Shown here one piece after another: positions 23,001 through 33,300 of a DNA stretch of 64,000 nt. The first letter of the stretch is position 1. The number at the start of each line of letters is the position of its first letter. The position numbers were made by a program, and so were the translations under genes. The notes beneath the pieces were generated by a model. That model worked only from the letters and a program-made list of their open reading frames with translations. It was not told the origin of the DNA and ran no database searches. The stretch is from Caecitellus pseudoparvulus. Lineage: Eukaryota; Bigyra: Bicosoecida. The stretch is taken from positions 830,768 to 894,767 of the forward strand of contig CBFFRQ010000089.1 in assembly GCA_965644315.1 (NCBI GenBank), written 5' to 3'.

Positions 23001-23157
23001 CTTGCAGGTCCTGAAAGAGGTGCTCACTGTGCTCCTTGTGTGGCGGGTTTTGAGGAGCGGGAGCCTGCGCAAGAGCTAGACTGCTGCAACGCAACAGTGC
23101 TGCCACAATCTGAGCGCGCGACAGAAGCGACGAGGCCAGGTTAGCAATCCTCGGCAT
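17068..23157 (-). CDS. Very large helical-repeat protein, possibly karyopherin-beta-like
   Basis: Most of the protein is one open frame from about 22458 down to the TGA at 17068. Upstream exons are proposed at 23157-22960, 22913-22686 and 22587-22531; the intervening introns are 46, 98 and 72 nt. The 46-nt one is suspiciously short, and an in-frame acceptor giving 88 nt is an alternative. The product would be about 1,950 aa, rich in Ala/Leu helices without transmembrane stretches or catalytic motifs. The start (MPRIANLASSL..., KEHSEHLFQDLQGRSCRMTV) weakly recalls the N-terminal importin-beta region of exportins, with LFLVLQ-like helices after it. That resemblance is inference by eye. A Ser/Pro-rich loop lies near 22090-22180 and a basic Ser-rich tail at the end. 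A donor-like GTGAGT near 17210 may mean the last 45 residues are altered by splicing. It is divergent from the GT41-like gene (190-nt gap). Confidence 0.5.
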
Positions 23158-23347
23158 GCACTAATCTGCTCTATGTTATACTTGCCTGTCTGGGTCTCCG
23201 GGAGTTTCAGGCACACGGCATGCGAACAGTGCGCAAGCCTGCGCACTTGCCACAGAAGCGGTATTTGCCTGGTCATCCTGTGGCTTCCAGCTCCGTTCCT
23301 TGCAGACAAGGCGATTCAAGCTTTATCAAGTTTCAACATAGGATTGC
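23158..23347. promoter_or_regulatory. Short divergent intergenic region, presumed bidirectional promoter
   Basis: Only 190 nt separate the two start codons of the helical-repeat protein (minus) and the GT41-like gene (plus), so both promoters must lie here or overlap coding sequence. No TATA box or initiator could be assigned with confidence. Confidence 0.35.
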
Positions 23348-26300
23348 ATGCGACGCGTGATGCTCAGCAGGAAGGCACCTTCGCTCTGTGGGGTGGCATG
23401 TCTCCTGGCCCTGGCCTCGCTTCCACACCCACACGCCACGCACACAGCCTTCACGCTCCCAAAAAACCTCGCTGCTGGTGAAGTGATACCTGAAGCATCA
23501 ATAGTTGAAGCTGTCACGGCTTTCAAAGAAGCTGCTGAGCTGTCACGCTGGCTTCAGCAAGTTGCGCAGCGGAGTGCGCTGTCTCTTCCAGCTGTCATGC
23601 TATGCTGCGCCTGCCCAGAGCTTGTAACTGGCCGAGGGATGCCCCCTGTGTACGTCATTCATCCACTTGCACGGGAGGAAGGATGCTCGTCATCTGCGAG
23701 CCTGACCCCGCTCACACTTACTGTCCCGGGAGCGCTGCTCGGCAGTCTGCCGTTCGCCAGCGTTAGCGGCATTGTGGTGTGCGGCTTGACTCGGCAGCAG
23801 GAGTGGGAGGCAGCACAACGTCTCATACTGGCCGACACACGGCAAGCTGGCGAGCTTTCCATCTACGTCTGTTCAAATGCGGTGGATATTGAGCCCCAGC
23901 TCTTCGCCAGTGGCTTTCGGCAGACCTCGGGCGAGCCCAGGGAGTGGAGGCATGTGCTTCCCGGATGGGCTGCTGGGGACGCGTTCGAGGCCACTGCCTC
24001 GCTTGAGCACATCAAGCATGACTGTAGAGGGCTAGAAGCATGCCATGACTTTATTTACGCCGCTGAGGTTGCGCTGTCTGTGCTCCAAGGGCCAGCACCA
24101 GATCCAAGCCCACCATCACTGCCATTGCCGCGCAGCGAAACCAGCCTCGCCTTCAGTATAACCACCCTCAACACATTGCAAGGGACGCAAGAACTTTGCA
24201 TGCCCATACTTAAGAGTCGTTTTGCAGGGTTTCGCGAAACGTGGGCTGGCCTACTTCCCTTGACGGTCCAGCTGCAGCACATCCTGCATGCTTGCAAAGC
24301 ACCACCGCTTCATGCTGGGCTTCCTGACATACTGTCACAGGTGATTTGGCAACCACCTTCCTGGAGACAGACTCAAGACCTTGCTGAAAGGCTTCTCGCG
24401 ATGTCACCTCGCGGGAGCCAAGCAACATCTCTCCCAGCGTTCCGAGACGGCGTCGCTGGACTGGAGGCCTGGCTGAGCGAGCTGAGGACCGCCTTTGCCT
24501 CCTCGCCAGCTGCACCAGCCATCGTGCAGTTCTTCCATGGCATCGCTGCCTTGGCTCAGTCTGGGGCTCTTGCAGATGCTCAGAGGCAGGCAGCTCTGCA
24601 TGGCGCCTTGTCTGTGCTGCTGCGGCCCAGCCTGGATGCGTCTCCTGACCTGGCCATCGCTTCAGTACTCCTGCGCGATGCTTTCCAGAAGGCGGCACAA
24701 GCAGGCAAGGGACTCATCCGTAGCAATGCTTGCACAGGTGCTCCCCATTGCCAGAGCATTCATTCTCCGTCCGACGCCCAGCAGTGCGTGGCACGACACT
24801 TCAGCTGCGCGGTGTGGGCGCTTCTTCAAGCCCAAGGGTCATGGCGCAGCGCCTCCAGTGCCATAGGACACTGGAAAGGCTTTCCAGGCCTGCGTGAAAG
24901 TGCTCTCTTGTTCACATCTTCCTACATCGCGCCCGCTAAGGAGAGGCGCGTCAAACGAGCTCTGTGGCAGCAGCATCTTCTGGCTGCGTCTGAGCTGCCT
25001 GTGCGAGCCCCTCCGCCCTCGGACGAGCCTTGGCGAGTCCTCATCGTCACAGCCCACTGGATTGAAGCCCACGCTGTGTTTCGCACTATAGGCCCGTTTG
25101 TCCAAGCACTCGCGCCCTCTCAAAGAGCCGCGAGCAGATCTGGCCTGGAGGTGCACCTGTTGTGGGTGGAAAGCTTGGCCTTTTCCCGCGCCTCCCCTGG
25201 CGCAGCGCAGGAGCACATCTTTGCGAGTGTACACAGCATTCCTGCTAACCACTCAGCTGCAGATGTCCACACAGGCATTCAGTGGGCCAGGCAGCGGCAG
25301 GCGGACGTGGCTGTGTTCCTCTCAGTCGGCATGCATCCGCTGGACACAACTTTGGCATCCCACAGACTAGCGCCGGTACAACTGACAACATACGGCCACA
25401 GCGCGTCTGTCCACCAAGCTGCAAGTTTGTCACGTGGAAGCGTCTTTGACCTGTTCATGGGTGGTTTTGTTCCCGAGGTGCTCATGGAGGTTGAGGCCGC
25501 TGTGGCTGCTGGGTCACACACCGCGACGTCTCTCGGCGCAGACATGAAGCTGCGAGACACGCCTGCGTGTCTTCAGAGCATCCTCACGGCGTTTCAAGGG
25601 GGCAGCTCGTGTGATAAGGCGCTTGAAGCGCGGGAGTCACCTGCCTTGCCGCCCGAGTGCGAGGCACGTGACGTTCTCCGACGTCGTGCCCATGCAGCAT
25701 GCGCCACAGGGCCAGCTCAAGCGGGGCACAAAGCACCGGCACTCTTCTCCCTCAAGCAACTCAGCGGGTATTTGCACCTACTCCCACAAGCCAGCTCGTT
25801 GAGCACACACGCGCCCCACACGCCGTTGGTGTGGGACCCACAGCAGGGAGGGGCCATGCGCACGCTGGGAGCATGCCCGGCAACGCAGCAGCTCTCAACC
25901 TTGCAGGGCGAGCGTAAGTTCCTGATGCTACTGGCTTGTGCCGGGAAGGTGGCAGCTGGGCGGTTCTCAGAGCAGCTGCTCCTCGTGCCGGGCCTCGGCG
26001 TGGCCTTCACTCCCTTCCACCAGTACTTCGTTCCGCGCCCGACACTCCGGCAAGTAAAGACTGCCATGGGCAGGGCCAAGCGTGCAAGTCTCGCGGCCCC
26101 CGGGGAACTGCGTTGCAAAGCAGCCCCGGGTCCTGTGCAAGTGGTGCTGCCGTGGACAGCTCCGAAGTTCTCTTCACGCATGCTGGGAATCGTCAGCCAT
26201 GCGCTCCGAGAAGCGCACATGCGAGCTCCGCACTGCTCCTTCCAGCTGCTAGTCGCGCCCAGCCTTCCAGCTGGTACCCACACTGCAGCTCTTGCTGCAC

Positions 26301-26938
26301 TGATGGTGAGCATCCGCAGCTCCCTGGGGCCTGGGAGTGAGCAGTATGTGTCCGTCCGAATGCGGGATGCGCTGAACGTGACAGCATACCTACACCACCT
26401 CAGCACGGCTGACCTTGCCGTTGATGCGTATCCCTACGGCGGGTGTAACTCAATCCTGGATGCGGTGCATGTCGGCGTGCCAATTCTGACCTTGGCGGGG
26501 AGCGCTTGGCGGAACCGCATTGGAGCGGCGCTTCTTCGAGAGGTGGGTCTGCATGAAACTGCCTTCTGGGAAGATGCAGGCCTCGTTTCCCTCCTGTCCA
26601 GCCTCCTCGTCAATGCGACTGCGCGTGCAGAGCTGCGGCTAGCACTTGCAGCAGCACCGCTGCACCGCTTCCTGTCGCACCCGGCCGGAAGCCCCGAGCT
26701 CCGACACGTCGTGCCTTGGCTGGGTGCAGCATCTCGAGCAAGAGCAAATCAGGCTTCTGCTGCTTTGGGCAGACTGGTGCAACCTCCCTCCTTGGGGCAG
26801 CAGGGCACGAGCTCTGCCTTTTCAACGCCTGAGGGTTGGAACCAGTCAGCTCAGCACCTTCTTGCCAGCGGTCTGGGCGTGTCACCGCTGTCAAGGTGGA
26901 CCTTACAAACACTTGGCGCTGTCGATCATGCGGAGTGA
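23348..26938 (+). CDS. GT41 (O-GlcNAc transferase)-like glycosyltransferase with a signal peptide
   Basis: The protein is 1,196 aa in one exon from the ATG at 23348. The N-terminus looks like a signal peptide (SLCGVACLLALASLPHPHA), placing it in the secretory pathway, unlike nucleocytosolic OGT/SPY. No TPR array is visible; the first 550 residues are an unassigned helical region. From about 561 (WRVLIVTAHWIEAHAVFRT) the catalytic bilobed region begins. Residues near 674, RLAPVQLTTYGHSAS, match the GT41 'APVQxxxxGHP' motif. Near 1020-1060, DLAVDAYPYGGCNSILDAV followed by GVPILTLAGSAWRNRIGA matches the sugar-nucleotide-binding C-lobe of OGT and HMW1C-type enzymes. Between the lobes lies an insertion of about 150 residues. 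Donor and acceptor sugars are unknown. The family call is fair; target and activity are open. Confidence 0.72.
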   Translation: MRRVMLSRKAPSLCGVACLLALASLPHPHATHTAFTLPKNLAAGEVIPEASIVEAVTAFKEAAELSRWLQQVAQRSALSLPAVMLCCACPELVTGRGMPPVYVIHPLAREEGCSSSASLTPLTLTVPGALLGSLPFASVSGIVVCGLTRQQEWEAAQRLILADTRQAGELSIYVCSNAVDIEPQLFASGFRQTSGEPREWRHVLPGWAAGDAFEATASLEHIKHDCRGLEACHDFIYAAEVALSVLQGPAPDPSPPSLPLPRSETSLAFSITTLNTLQGTQELCMPILKSRFAGFRETWAGLLPLTVQLQHILHACKAPPLHAGLPDILSQVIWQPPSWRQTQDLAERLLAMSPRGSQATSLPAFRDGVAGLEAWLSELRTAFASSPAAPAIVQFFHGIAALAQSGALADAQRQAALHGALSVLLRPSLDASPDLAIASVLLRDAFQKAAQAGKGLIRSNACTGAPHCQSIHSPSDAQQCVARHFSCAVWALLQAQGSWRSASSAIGHWKGFPGLRESALLFTSSYIAPAKERRVKRALWQQHLLAASELPVRAPPPSDEPWRVLIVTAHWIEAHAVFRTIGPFVQALAPSQRAASRSGLEVHLLWVESLAFSRASPGAAQEHIFASVHSIPANHSAADVHTGIQWARQRQADVAVFLSVGMHPLDTTLASHRLAPVQLTTYGHSASVHQAASLSRGSVFDLFMGGFVPEVLMEVEAAVAAGSHTATSLGADMKLRDTPACLQSILTAFQGGSSCDKALEARESPALPPECEARDVLRRRAHAACATGPAQAGHKAPALFSLKQLSGYLHLLPQASSLSTHAPHTPLVWDPQQGGAMRTLGACPATQQLSTLQGERKFLMLLACAGKVAAGRFSEQLLLVPGLGVAFTPFHQYFVPRPTLRQVKTAMGRAKRASLAAPGELRCKAAPGPVQVVLPWTAPKFSSRMLGIVSHALREAHMRAPHCSFQLLVAPSLPAGTHTAALAALMVSIRSSLGPGSEQYVSVRMRDALNVTAYLHHLSTADLAVDAYPYGGCNSILDAVHVGVPILTLAGSAWRNRIGAALLREVGLHETAFWEDAGLVSLLSSLLVNATARAELRLALAAAPLHRFLSHPAGSPELRHVVPWLGAASRARANQASAALGRLVQPPSLGQQGTSSAFSTPEGWNQSAQHLLASGLGVSPLSRWTLQTLGAVDHAE

Positions 26939-27235
26939 CCCTCCTCTGCCCAGTTTTCGGACACCATGGAAAGGGGGCTCCATGGCGCCGCAGGCGGCTG
27001 ACTTTCCGTGCACGTCCGAGACCCAGCGATGTCAGGCGAAGAACATATTTGTGGCACTCACACCCCTACCCTGCCCAACTGCCACAGCGCACTGAGTCCA
27101 CCTTTGCCCGAATTCTTTCCTTCCGCGTGTCGGGGGTAGGTGTGCCCTGTGCACGTGCAGCGTCATCCGCAAGCTTCGCACGCGCCTCGCCTTTCCGCAC
27201 CGGCAGCATTTGCTCTGCACCTCGCCTGACCAGCC

Positions 27236-29693
27236 ATGAAGTACGTCGTGGTGACTGGCGGTGTCGTCAGCGGGCTGGGCAAGGGTATCACGATTTCTTC
27301 ATTGGGCGTCCTGCTCAAGGCAGCCGGCCTGCGAGTCACGTCCGTGAAGATCGACCCGTATCTCGTGAGCCACTGCGGGATTTGAAGCGCGCAGAGCGAC
27401 ACGCTGCTGCACGGCCTCGCGTGTGGACCGCATGACCCGTGCAGAATTCCGATGCGGGGACCATGTCTCCCTTTGAGCATGGCGAAGTTTTTGTGCTGAA
27501 TGACGGCGGGGAGGTGCGTGCTGCGGGGCTGGGGCCGTGTTCAAGACAGGGGTGCCCATATTCCCGCACGCCTCGGCACGCCTTCCGTTGCCTGGCTGCC
27601 CCTTCACTTGCGCTGCCCGGGCACACAGGCTGATCTGGATCTCGGCAACTACGAGCGCTTTCTGGACATTACGCTGACCAAGGACCACAACATCACGACA
27701 GGGAAGGTGTGTGGCCCAAGATGCTCAGGCGCTGGGTTCGGGCATTCGGCAGCACACCTTCACGCGCGCCCTCCCACAGGTGTACTCCCAAGTCATTGAG
27801 TGCGAGCGCCGGGGTGACTACCTGGGCAAGACCGTGCAGGTCATTCCCCATGTCACGGATGCCATTCAGGAGTGGATCGAGCGTGTTGCACACCTATCTG
27901 TGGACGGCATGGCTGGGCCACCTGACGTGTGCTTGGTGGAGGTGGGCGGCACGGTGGGGGACATCGAGTCGCTCGTCTTCCTGGAGGCCCTGCGCCAGTT
28001 CCGTACCCGCGTGGGCCCTGAGAACACCTTCTTCTTCCACGTGTCCCTGGTGCCCGTGCTGGGCGCAGTGGGCGAGCAGAAGACCAAGCCCACGCAGCAC
28101 AGCGTGAAGGAGCTGCGCTCCGTCGGCATCTCCCCCGACGCCATCGTCTGCAGGTCCTCCAAGCCTCTGGCAGGCGGCACGCGACGCAAGCTGGGGCACT
28201 TCTGCCAGGTGCCCACGTCCCATGTCTTGGCCGTGCACGATGTGTCCAACATTTACCACGTGCCGCTGCTGCTGCAGGAGCAGAACGCAGCCAGCATCAT
28301 GTTGGAGCATTGGGGCATGGAGGCCCCCTGCAGCCCCCCCTCCCTCACTTCGTGGTGCGACTTGGCGGCACGGGTGGACTCCCTGGCCTCAGCGCCCACT
28401 GTGCACATCGCGCTGGTGGGCAAGTACACGGGCTTGTCTGACAGCTACCTGTCGGTTATCAAGTCCCTCAAGCACGCCGCTGTCGCCGCTGGACAACGCC
28501 TGGTTATTGAGTGGATCGACGCTGCGTCGTTGGAGCACGCCACCAGTGCTGCTGCGCCTGGAGCTGGCACGTCCCAGATGGAAGCCACTGCGCCAGGCAC
28601 TGCTGTGGGGCACGGGCAAGACAGCGCCTACGAGCAGTGCTGGGCGACACTGAAGCGGGCCGACGGCATCCTCGTCCCGGGCGGCTTCGGCGACCGGGGC
28701 GTGGAGGGCAAGATCCTTGCCATCCAGTACGCCCGTGAGAACCAGGTGCCGTTTCTGGGCATTTGCCTGGGCATGCAGTGTGCCGTGCTGGAGTTCGCGC
28801 GCAACGTGCTGGGCGTGCAGGGCGCCACTAGCGCAGAGTTCGACCCAGACACGGCCAACCCCGTGGTGCTGTTCATGCCTGAGATCAACCAGGCGAAGAT
28901 GGGCGGCACGATGCGCCTGGGCAACCGCACGACGGTGTTGAAGCCCCGCCCAGACGGCAAGGGCAGCTTGGCGGAGGCGCTGTACGGCAAGGTGCGCGGC
29001 ATCAACGAGCGCCACCGGCACCGGTACGAAGTCAACCCAGACTACGTGCCAGGGCTGGTGGAGAAGGGGCTGCTGTTCACAGGCACAGACGAGCGCTCCC
29101 AGCGCATGGAGATCGTGGAGCTGGGGGACCAGTGGCCCCACCCCTTCTTCTTCGCCGTGCAGTACCACCCCGAGTTCAACTCCCACCCGTACCGCCCCAG
29201 CCCGCCCTTCATGGGCCTCATCCTGGCTGCCAGTGGGCAGCTGCAGGGCAACCTCCCCCTGCCCCACGCCAAGGATGCGCTGGCGAACTACACACACGGC
29301 GCAGCGTCTGCCGCTGCCGCCGCGGACGGCATGCAGCTTTTGAGCAGCACTGTCGTGGGCACTGCCATTGCGCAGGCCGCCGCCAAGGCTGCTACCGGCG
29401 CAGCCGAGGTGAGCGCAGGCATCCACACGCCAGCCGCGGCGCCCGTGACTGGGGTGGTGGCGTCACCTACAGTGCCAGCGGCGGCGCCTGCGACGCCCCC
29501 GAGGGGTGCCCTCCCCACCCCCCTTGCGTCTGAGCCGCCTGTGGTGGGGCAGGGCACTCCTGCATCGCCCCCCCGCCTCGGCCACGATGATGCCTCGCTG
29601 CACACTGTGCCGTCACTGGCTCCGCCTGGTGTGGCGGGGGCGGCACCACCGACTCCCCCCCCCGCTGTGCGCCGGGAGTTGGCAGGAAGGTGA
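27236..29693 (+). CDS. CTP synthase (glutamine-hydrolysing)
   Basis: The enzyme makes CTP from UTP, ATP and glutamine in the cytosol. Four exons (27236-27364, 27445-27513, 27629-27706, 27780-29693) give 729 aa; all joins are phase 0 and introns are 80, 115 and 73 nt. The synthetase domain starts [17 protein letters not shown]. It continues through [23 protein letters not shown] and [14 protein letters not shown], so the splice sites fall exactly where the conserved sequence resumes. The glutaminase domain has the nucleophile Cys in [15 protein letters not shown] and the His/Glu pair in VQYHPEF. Eukaryotic CTP synthases usually end near 600 residues. Here an Ala/Pro/Thr-rich tail of about 150 residues follows, with many S/T-P sites suited to phosphorylation. 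The catalytic parts look intact. Confidence 0.97.
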
Positions 29694-30359
29694 GCTGAAT
29701 GCACACTGCCAGCAGCCTGTCGCGCGGGGCCGGCGCGTGCTTGGGTCTGCGCCTCTTGCCACCCGGTGACTGCAAGCCGCCACTCAGCCAGGGATCTTTC
29801 GTGCCGCCTTTGCCGCGGCGCAGGGCAAGCGCCATGCAGTCGACCGTCGCACAATACAAACCAAGAGTAACGCAAGAATGAAGAGACGAGTATTACAGAC
29901 TGCAGTGTGGAATTTGGCGGCACGCTAGGTGTCGTTTCGGCTCGCAGTGCCTTTCTGCTTGCTGCGAGCAGCAGCCTCGCGTTGCCAGCGGGGAGCCGCG
30001 CGCCCCGCTGCCCTGCTCGCGGACAGCTGGGAGTCATTTGCGTTTGTTGCAGAGCCAGTGAGTGCTTCTGTGTCGTCGTGTCTCGCTTGGCATGCGTGGC
30101 TGCCCCGTGGTGGGCTGCGTGGCAATGCGTGACAGTGTGAGGCGTTGGGCAGAGTGCGCAGCGCAACACCTCCCGCTGCGCTCCTCCCGGACTGCCTGGC
30201 GCCGACGGGAGGCAGGATGGAGAGATATACATTCAAGGGTTTACGCCCTTGTTGCCTTGCGTGGCGCTGCGTCGAAGCACAGCCCCTCCTCGCTCCCTTT
30301 GCAGAGGCCAGTCCACCTACATCGCTTGCGACGTCTTTCTGGCAACAGTGTTTGGCGCC
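29694..30359. other. Intergenic region, possible 5' UTR intron of the channel gene
   Basis: This 666-nt gap separates the CTP synthase stop from the chosen channel start. A consensus donor GTGAGTGCTT at about 30059 and a pyrimidine-rich acceptor CTCCCTTTGCAG ending near 30304 could bracket a 5' UTR intron, with the ATG at 30360 shortly after. No coding exon, RNA gene or repeat is recognised. Confidence 0.35.
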
Positions 30360-33300
30360 ATGCAGGGCAAGCCCCCTGCGTCACGCACCATGCGTGCAGC
30401 TGTAGCACAAGGCAAACCCCCAGGATCTCCTCCGCGAGGTGGGAGCCCGCCGCTGGGACGCAGGCGCACGGGCAGCGTTGCTGGGCGGCGTGGCGAGCTG
30501 CGTCCTCACGGTTCGCCAGGTGGTGGGGCGCCCAGCAGCAAGTTCGCTCCTGGCGGGGCAGCTGCGCGCACCCGGGATGTGAACCGTCTGCTGGAAACCA
30601 TCGACTCGCAGATGGCAGCTGTGCGCAGCCAGAGGTACACCCGCCGAGCGACTCGAGCAGCCGCGTTGCTGACGCCGCTGCCTGAAGGGTTGGATGAGGT
30701 AGACATTGAAGTGGAGGAGGAGGCGTGTGTGGGCGGCCTGGAGGCGCCTGATGCCGGCTCCTCGTCCCGGAAGGGTGCCAGTTCCAAGGTGGACTTGAAG
30801 GTTGCCCTGAACTGGGCGGAGCAAGTGCACCCGCGAGTGGAGGTGGGAACACACCGGGTGCCCCTGGAAATCTGCAGCACCCAGCTGGGCCGGCACTGCT
30901 GCGTATTTTGCCGGTGGTGCGACCCTTGCCGGGAGGGCATCTACTCTGAGCTGGAGGCGTTTGGACCAGCTGTGAGCATGTTCTTCAAGGACCTCAAGTG
31001 CATGGCACTGGTGTTCCTGGTGCTGTCTGTGCTGGCTGTGCCGACGATCTTGTTGAACGTGACCCTGGGCACTGGTGCAGTGTCCCCCACTGTGCTGCTG
31101 AACGCGCGGTTCACAGACACCATGCTGGGGAACCTGGGGTCGCCCGTCGTATCAGCGGGCAACGCCAGCGCCCTGAACGGCACCTCCAACGTGGAGACGT
31201 TCCAGCTGGCATTGGACTCGGTGGGCGTCTGTGGCGTCGCGGAGAGGAACGAAGCCGTGCGTGCGCTGTGCTCCCTCGGCGAAGGCGACATTGCGGGCCT
31301 GTACGTGGGCCTGGATGTCGCTGTTATGCTGCTGTTTTGGCTGCTGTACTGCTGGTGGCGTGTGTTCCAGCGGCGCGAGAACTGGCTCGTGGACCGCGAC
31401 TTTGTGTCTGCCGGCGACTACACCGTGTTCGTGCGGGGCATCCCGAACGAAGTGGACGAGCTCACCCTGAAGTCCCACTTCGAGGAGGTGATCGGGGAGG
31501 CGGTGGCGTCGGTGTCCATTGCACGGGACGAGAAGGAGTACACGCGCCTGGCCGCCACGGCGGGGGTCATGCTGCGCCGGTGGGAGGAGCTCGCTGCTGC
31601 GACGGCAAAGCAGGTGCTGGTGGATGCAGCCATGCAGCGGGGGCTGGCTGGCGCGAGTGAGGTCATGGACTTGGGCGGCCCTTCAGACCCGGCCGAGCCA
31701 GCCAGCGCATCTGGGAGGCCAGGCGGCCCGCCCCCCATCACGGGGTCCCCTCGCACGCGTTCGCTGGCGGGCAGGGGCAGGGCGCCGCCTGGCCCTGGGG
31801 GCATGGAGCCCCCCTCATACGGCAACTCCTCCAGCGACTTGCTAGGGGACATTGAAGCCGCCGCAGAGCTCATCACGGGGCTGAAAGTGACGCAGCGGGT
31901 GGGGGTGGGCGGCGTGGCCATGCCCGGGCTGGGGGCTCGCGAGGAGGTGGGGGGGGACGAAAGCGTGCACTTGACGTTTGCCGAGGCTGACGCGTCTGTT
32001 ACCGCCCGCCTGCGCACCATTAGCACCATTGCTGGCCAGACAGCGGGGGACGCGCTGGAGGCTGAGCGGCGAACAGTGCTGGCTCGCCTGCGCAGCCTCA
32101 TTCGGCAGGTGCGTCGGGCGCGCAGCATGCACGTGGGAGTGCTGGCGGATGCCGTGCGGTTCAACGACCAGGAGTTGCTGCGGGGGTGCGACCCGGCCGT
32201 CGTGCGGGCTGGTGCCGCCACTGCCTGGCGGGGCCTGGGCGCGACGACGGGGGCGTTCATCACGTTCGAGCGGCAAATGGGCAAGCTGAAGGCTCTGAAG
32301 GCGTACTCCAACTCCCGTTGGCGCGTGTGCCGTGTGTTCTGCCAAGGCCGGGCCCTGCGCCTGGTGCCTGACATCTCCCCTCGCATGGTCACGTCAGCTG
32401 TCAAGCGCCTGGCGCGAGGAGGGGTGCGGCGCCGGCGAGCTGCTTCCCGCCGCCAGTCCCAGTGGGACGCCATCCTCGCGCGCAGCAGCTCCACCAGCTC
32501 CAAGGACAAGGCCGAGCCGAGTGTGGAGGACGAGGATGTGCAGCGTGTCTTGCAGCCTGCCCGCGGCAGTGCCCTGTCCGCGCTCAGCATGGCAGCCGCG
32601 CGCGTCCCCGTGCGCAGCGTGATCCAGCTGGAGTCTGACTCCGAGTCGGACGAGGAGCGAAGCAGCCCCAGCAGCCCGCCTGGCAGTCCTGGCGGCCGCA
32701 GCGTTCTGCACGGTGCCCAGCCGCCCAAGCCCCGGCGCTCCCGGCGCCAGAGTGCCGTGGATGCTTGGGCAACGGCGGCGAGCCGGCGAGGCACGGGGCG
32801 CGGGCTGTCGCTGTTGCCCATCGTGACGACCGAGGGGGACCTCCCGCCGCCCCGAGCGTCTGAAGACTCGGCTGCCCTGCATGCCAGTGGCGAGAGCCCT
32901 GTCCTTGCGAGTCGGGTGCAGACTGCGCCTGCTGTGGTGCCGCAGTCCAGTGACTCCCTGGAGCAGCGCGCCATCCGTCGCAGCGTCGCGACGCTGCGGC
33001 GTCTGAGCCAGCGGTGGCACACTGGCATCGGTCCGTCAGGTCTCCTGTCGTCGCTGGAAGCGCAGGCAGGCGAAGAGGGGGAGGGCGGAGAGACAGGGAG
33101 CGACGGGGCGCGAAGGTCCACTGAGTCGAAGAAAGGCGCGGAGCGCATGGCGTTTGCGGGGGTGAGGGCGCGCAAGGGAAGCAGCGCGTGCGCAGATGGC
33201 AAGGCGTCCCCGCCGCCCCGCCCAAGCTCGCCTGTGGGGCGCAGCAAGCTGGGGGCGCTGGCAGTGCTGGCCAGTGTGCGCAATCTGGACATGCCGCCCC

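Noticed and set aside
30249-30359. N-terminal extension of the channel protein
   Set aside because: It begins at TTG. An acceptor-like CTTTGCAG lies within it and the first ATG in frame is at 30360.
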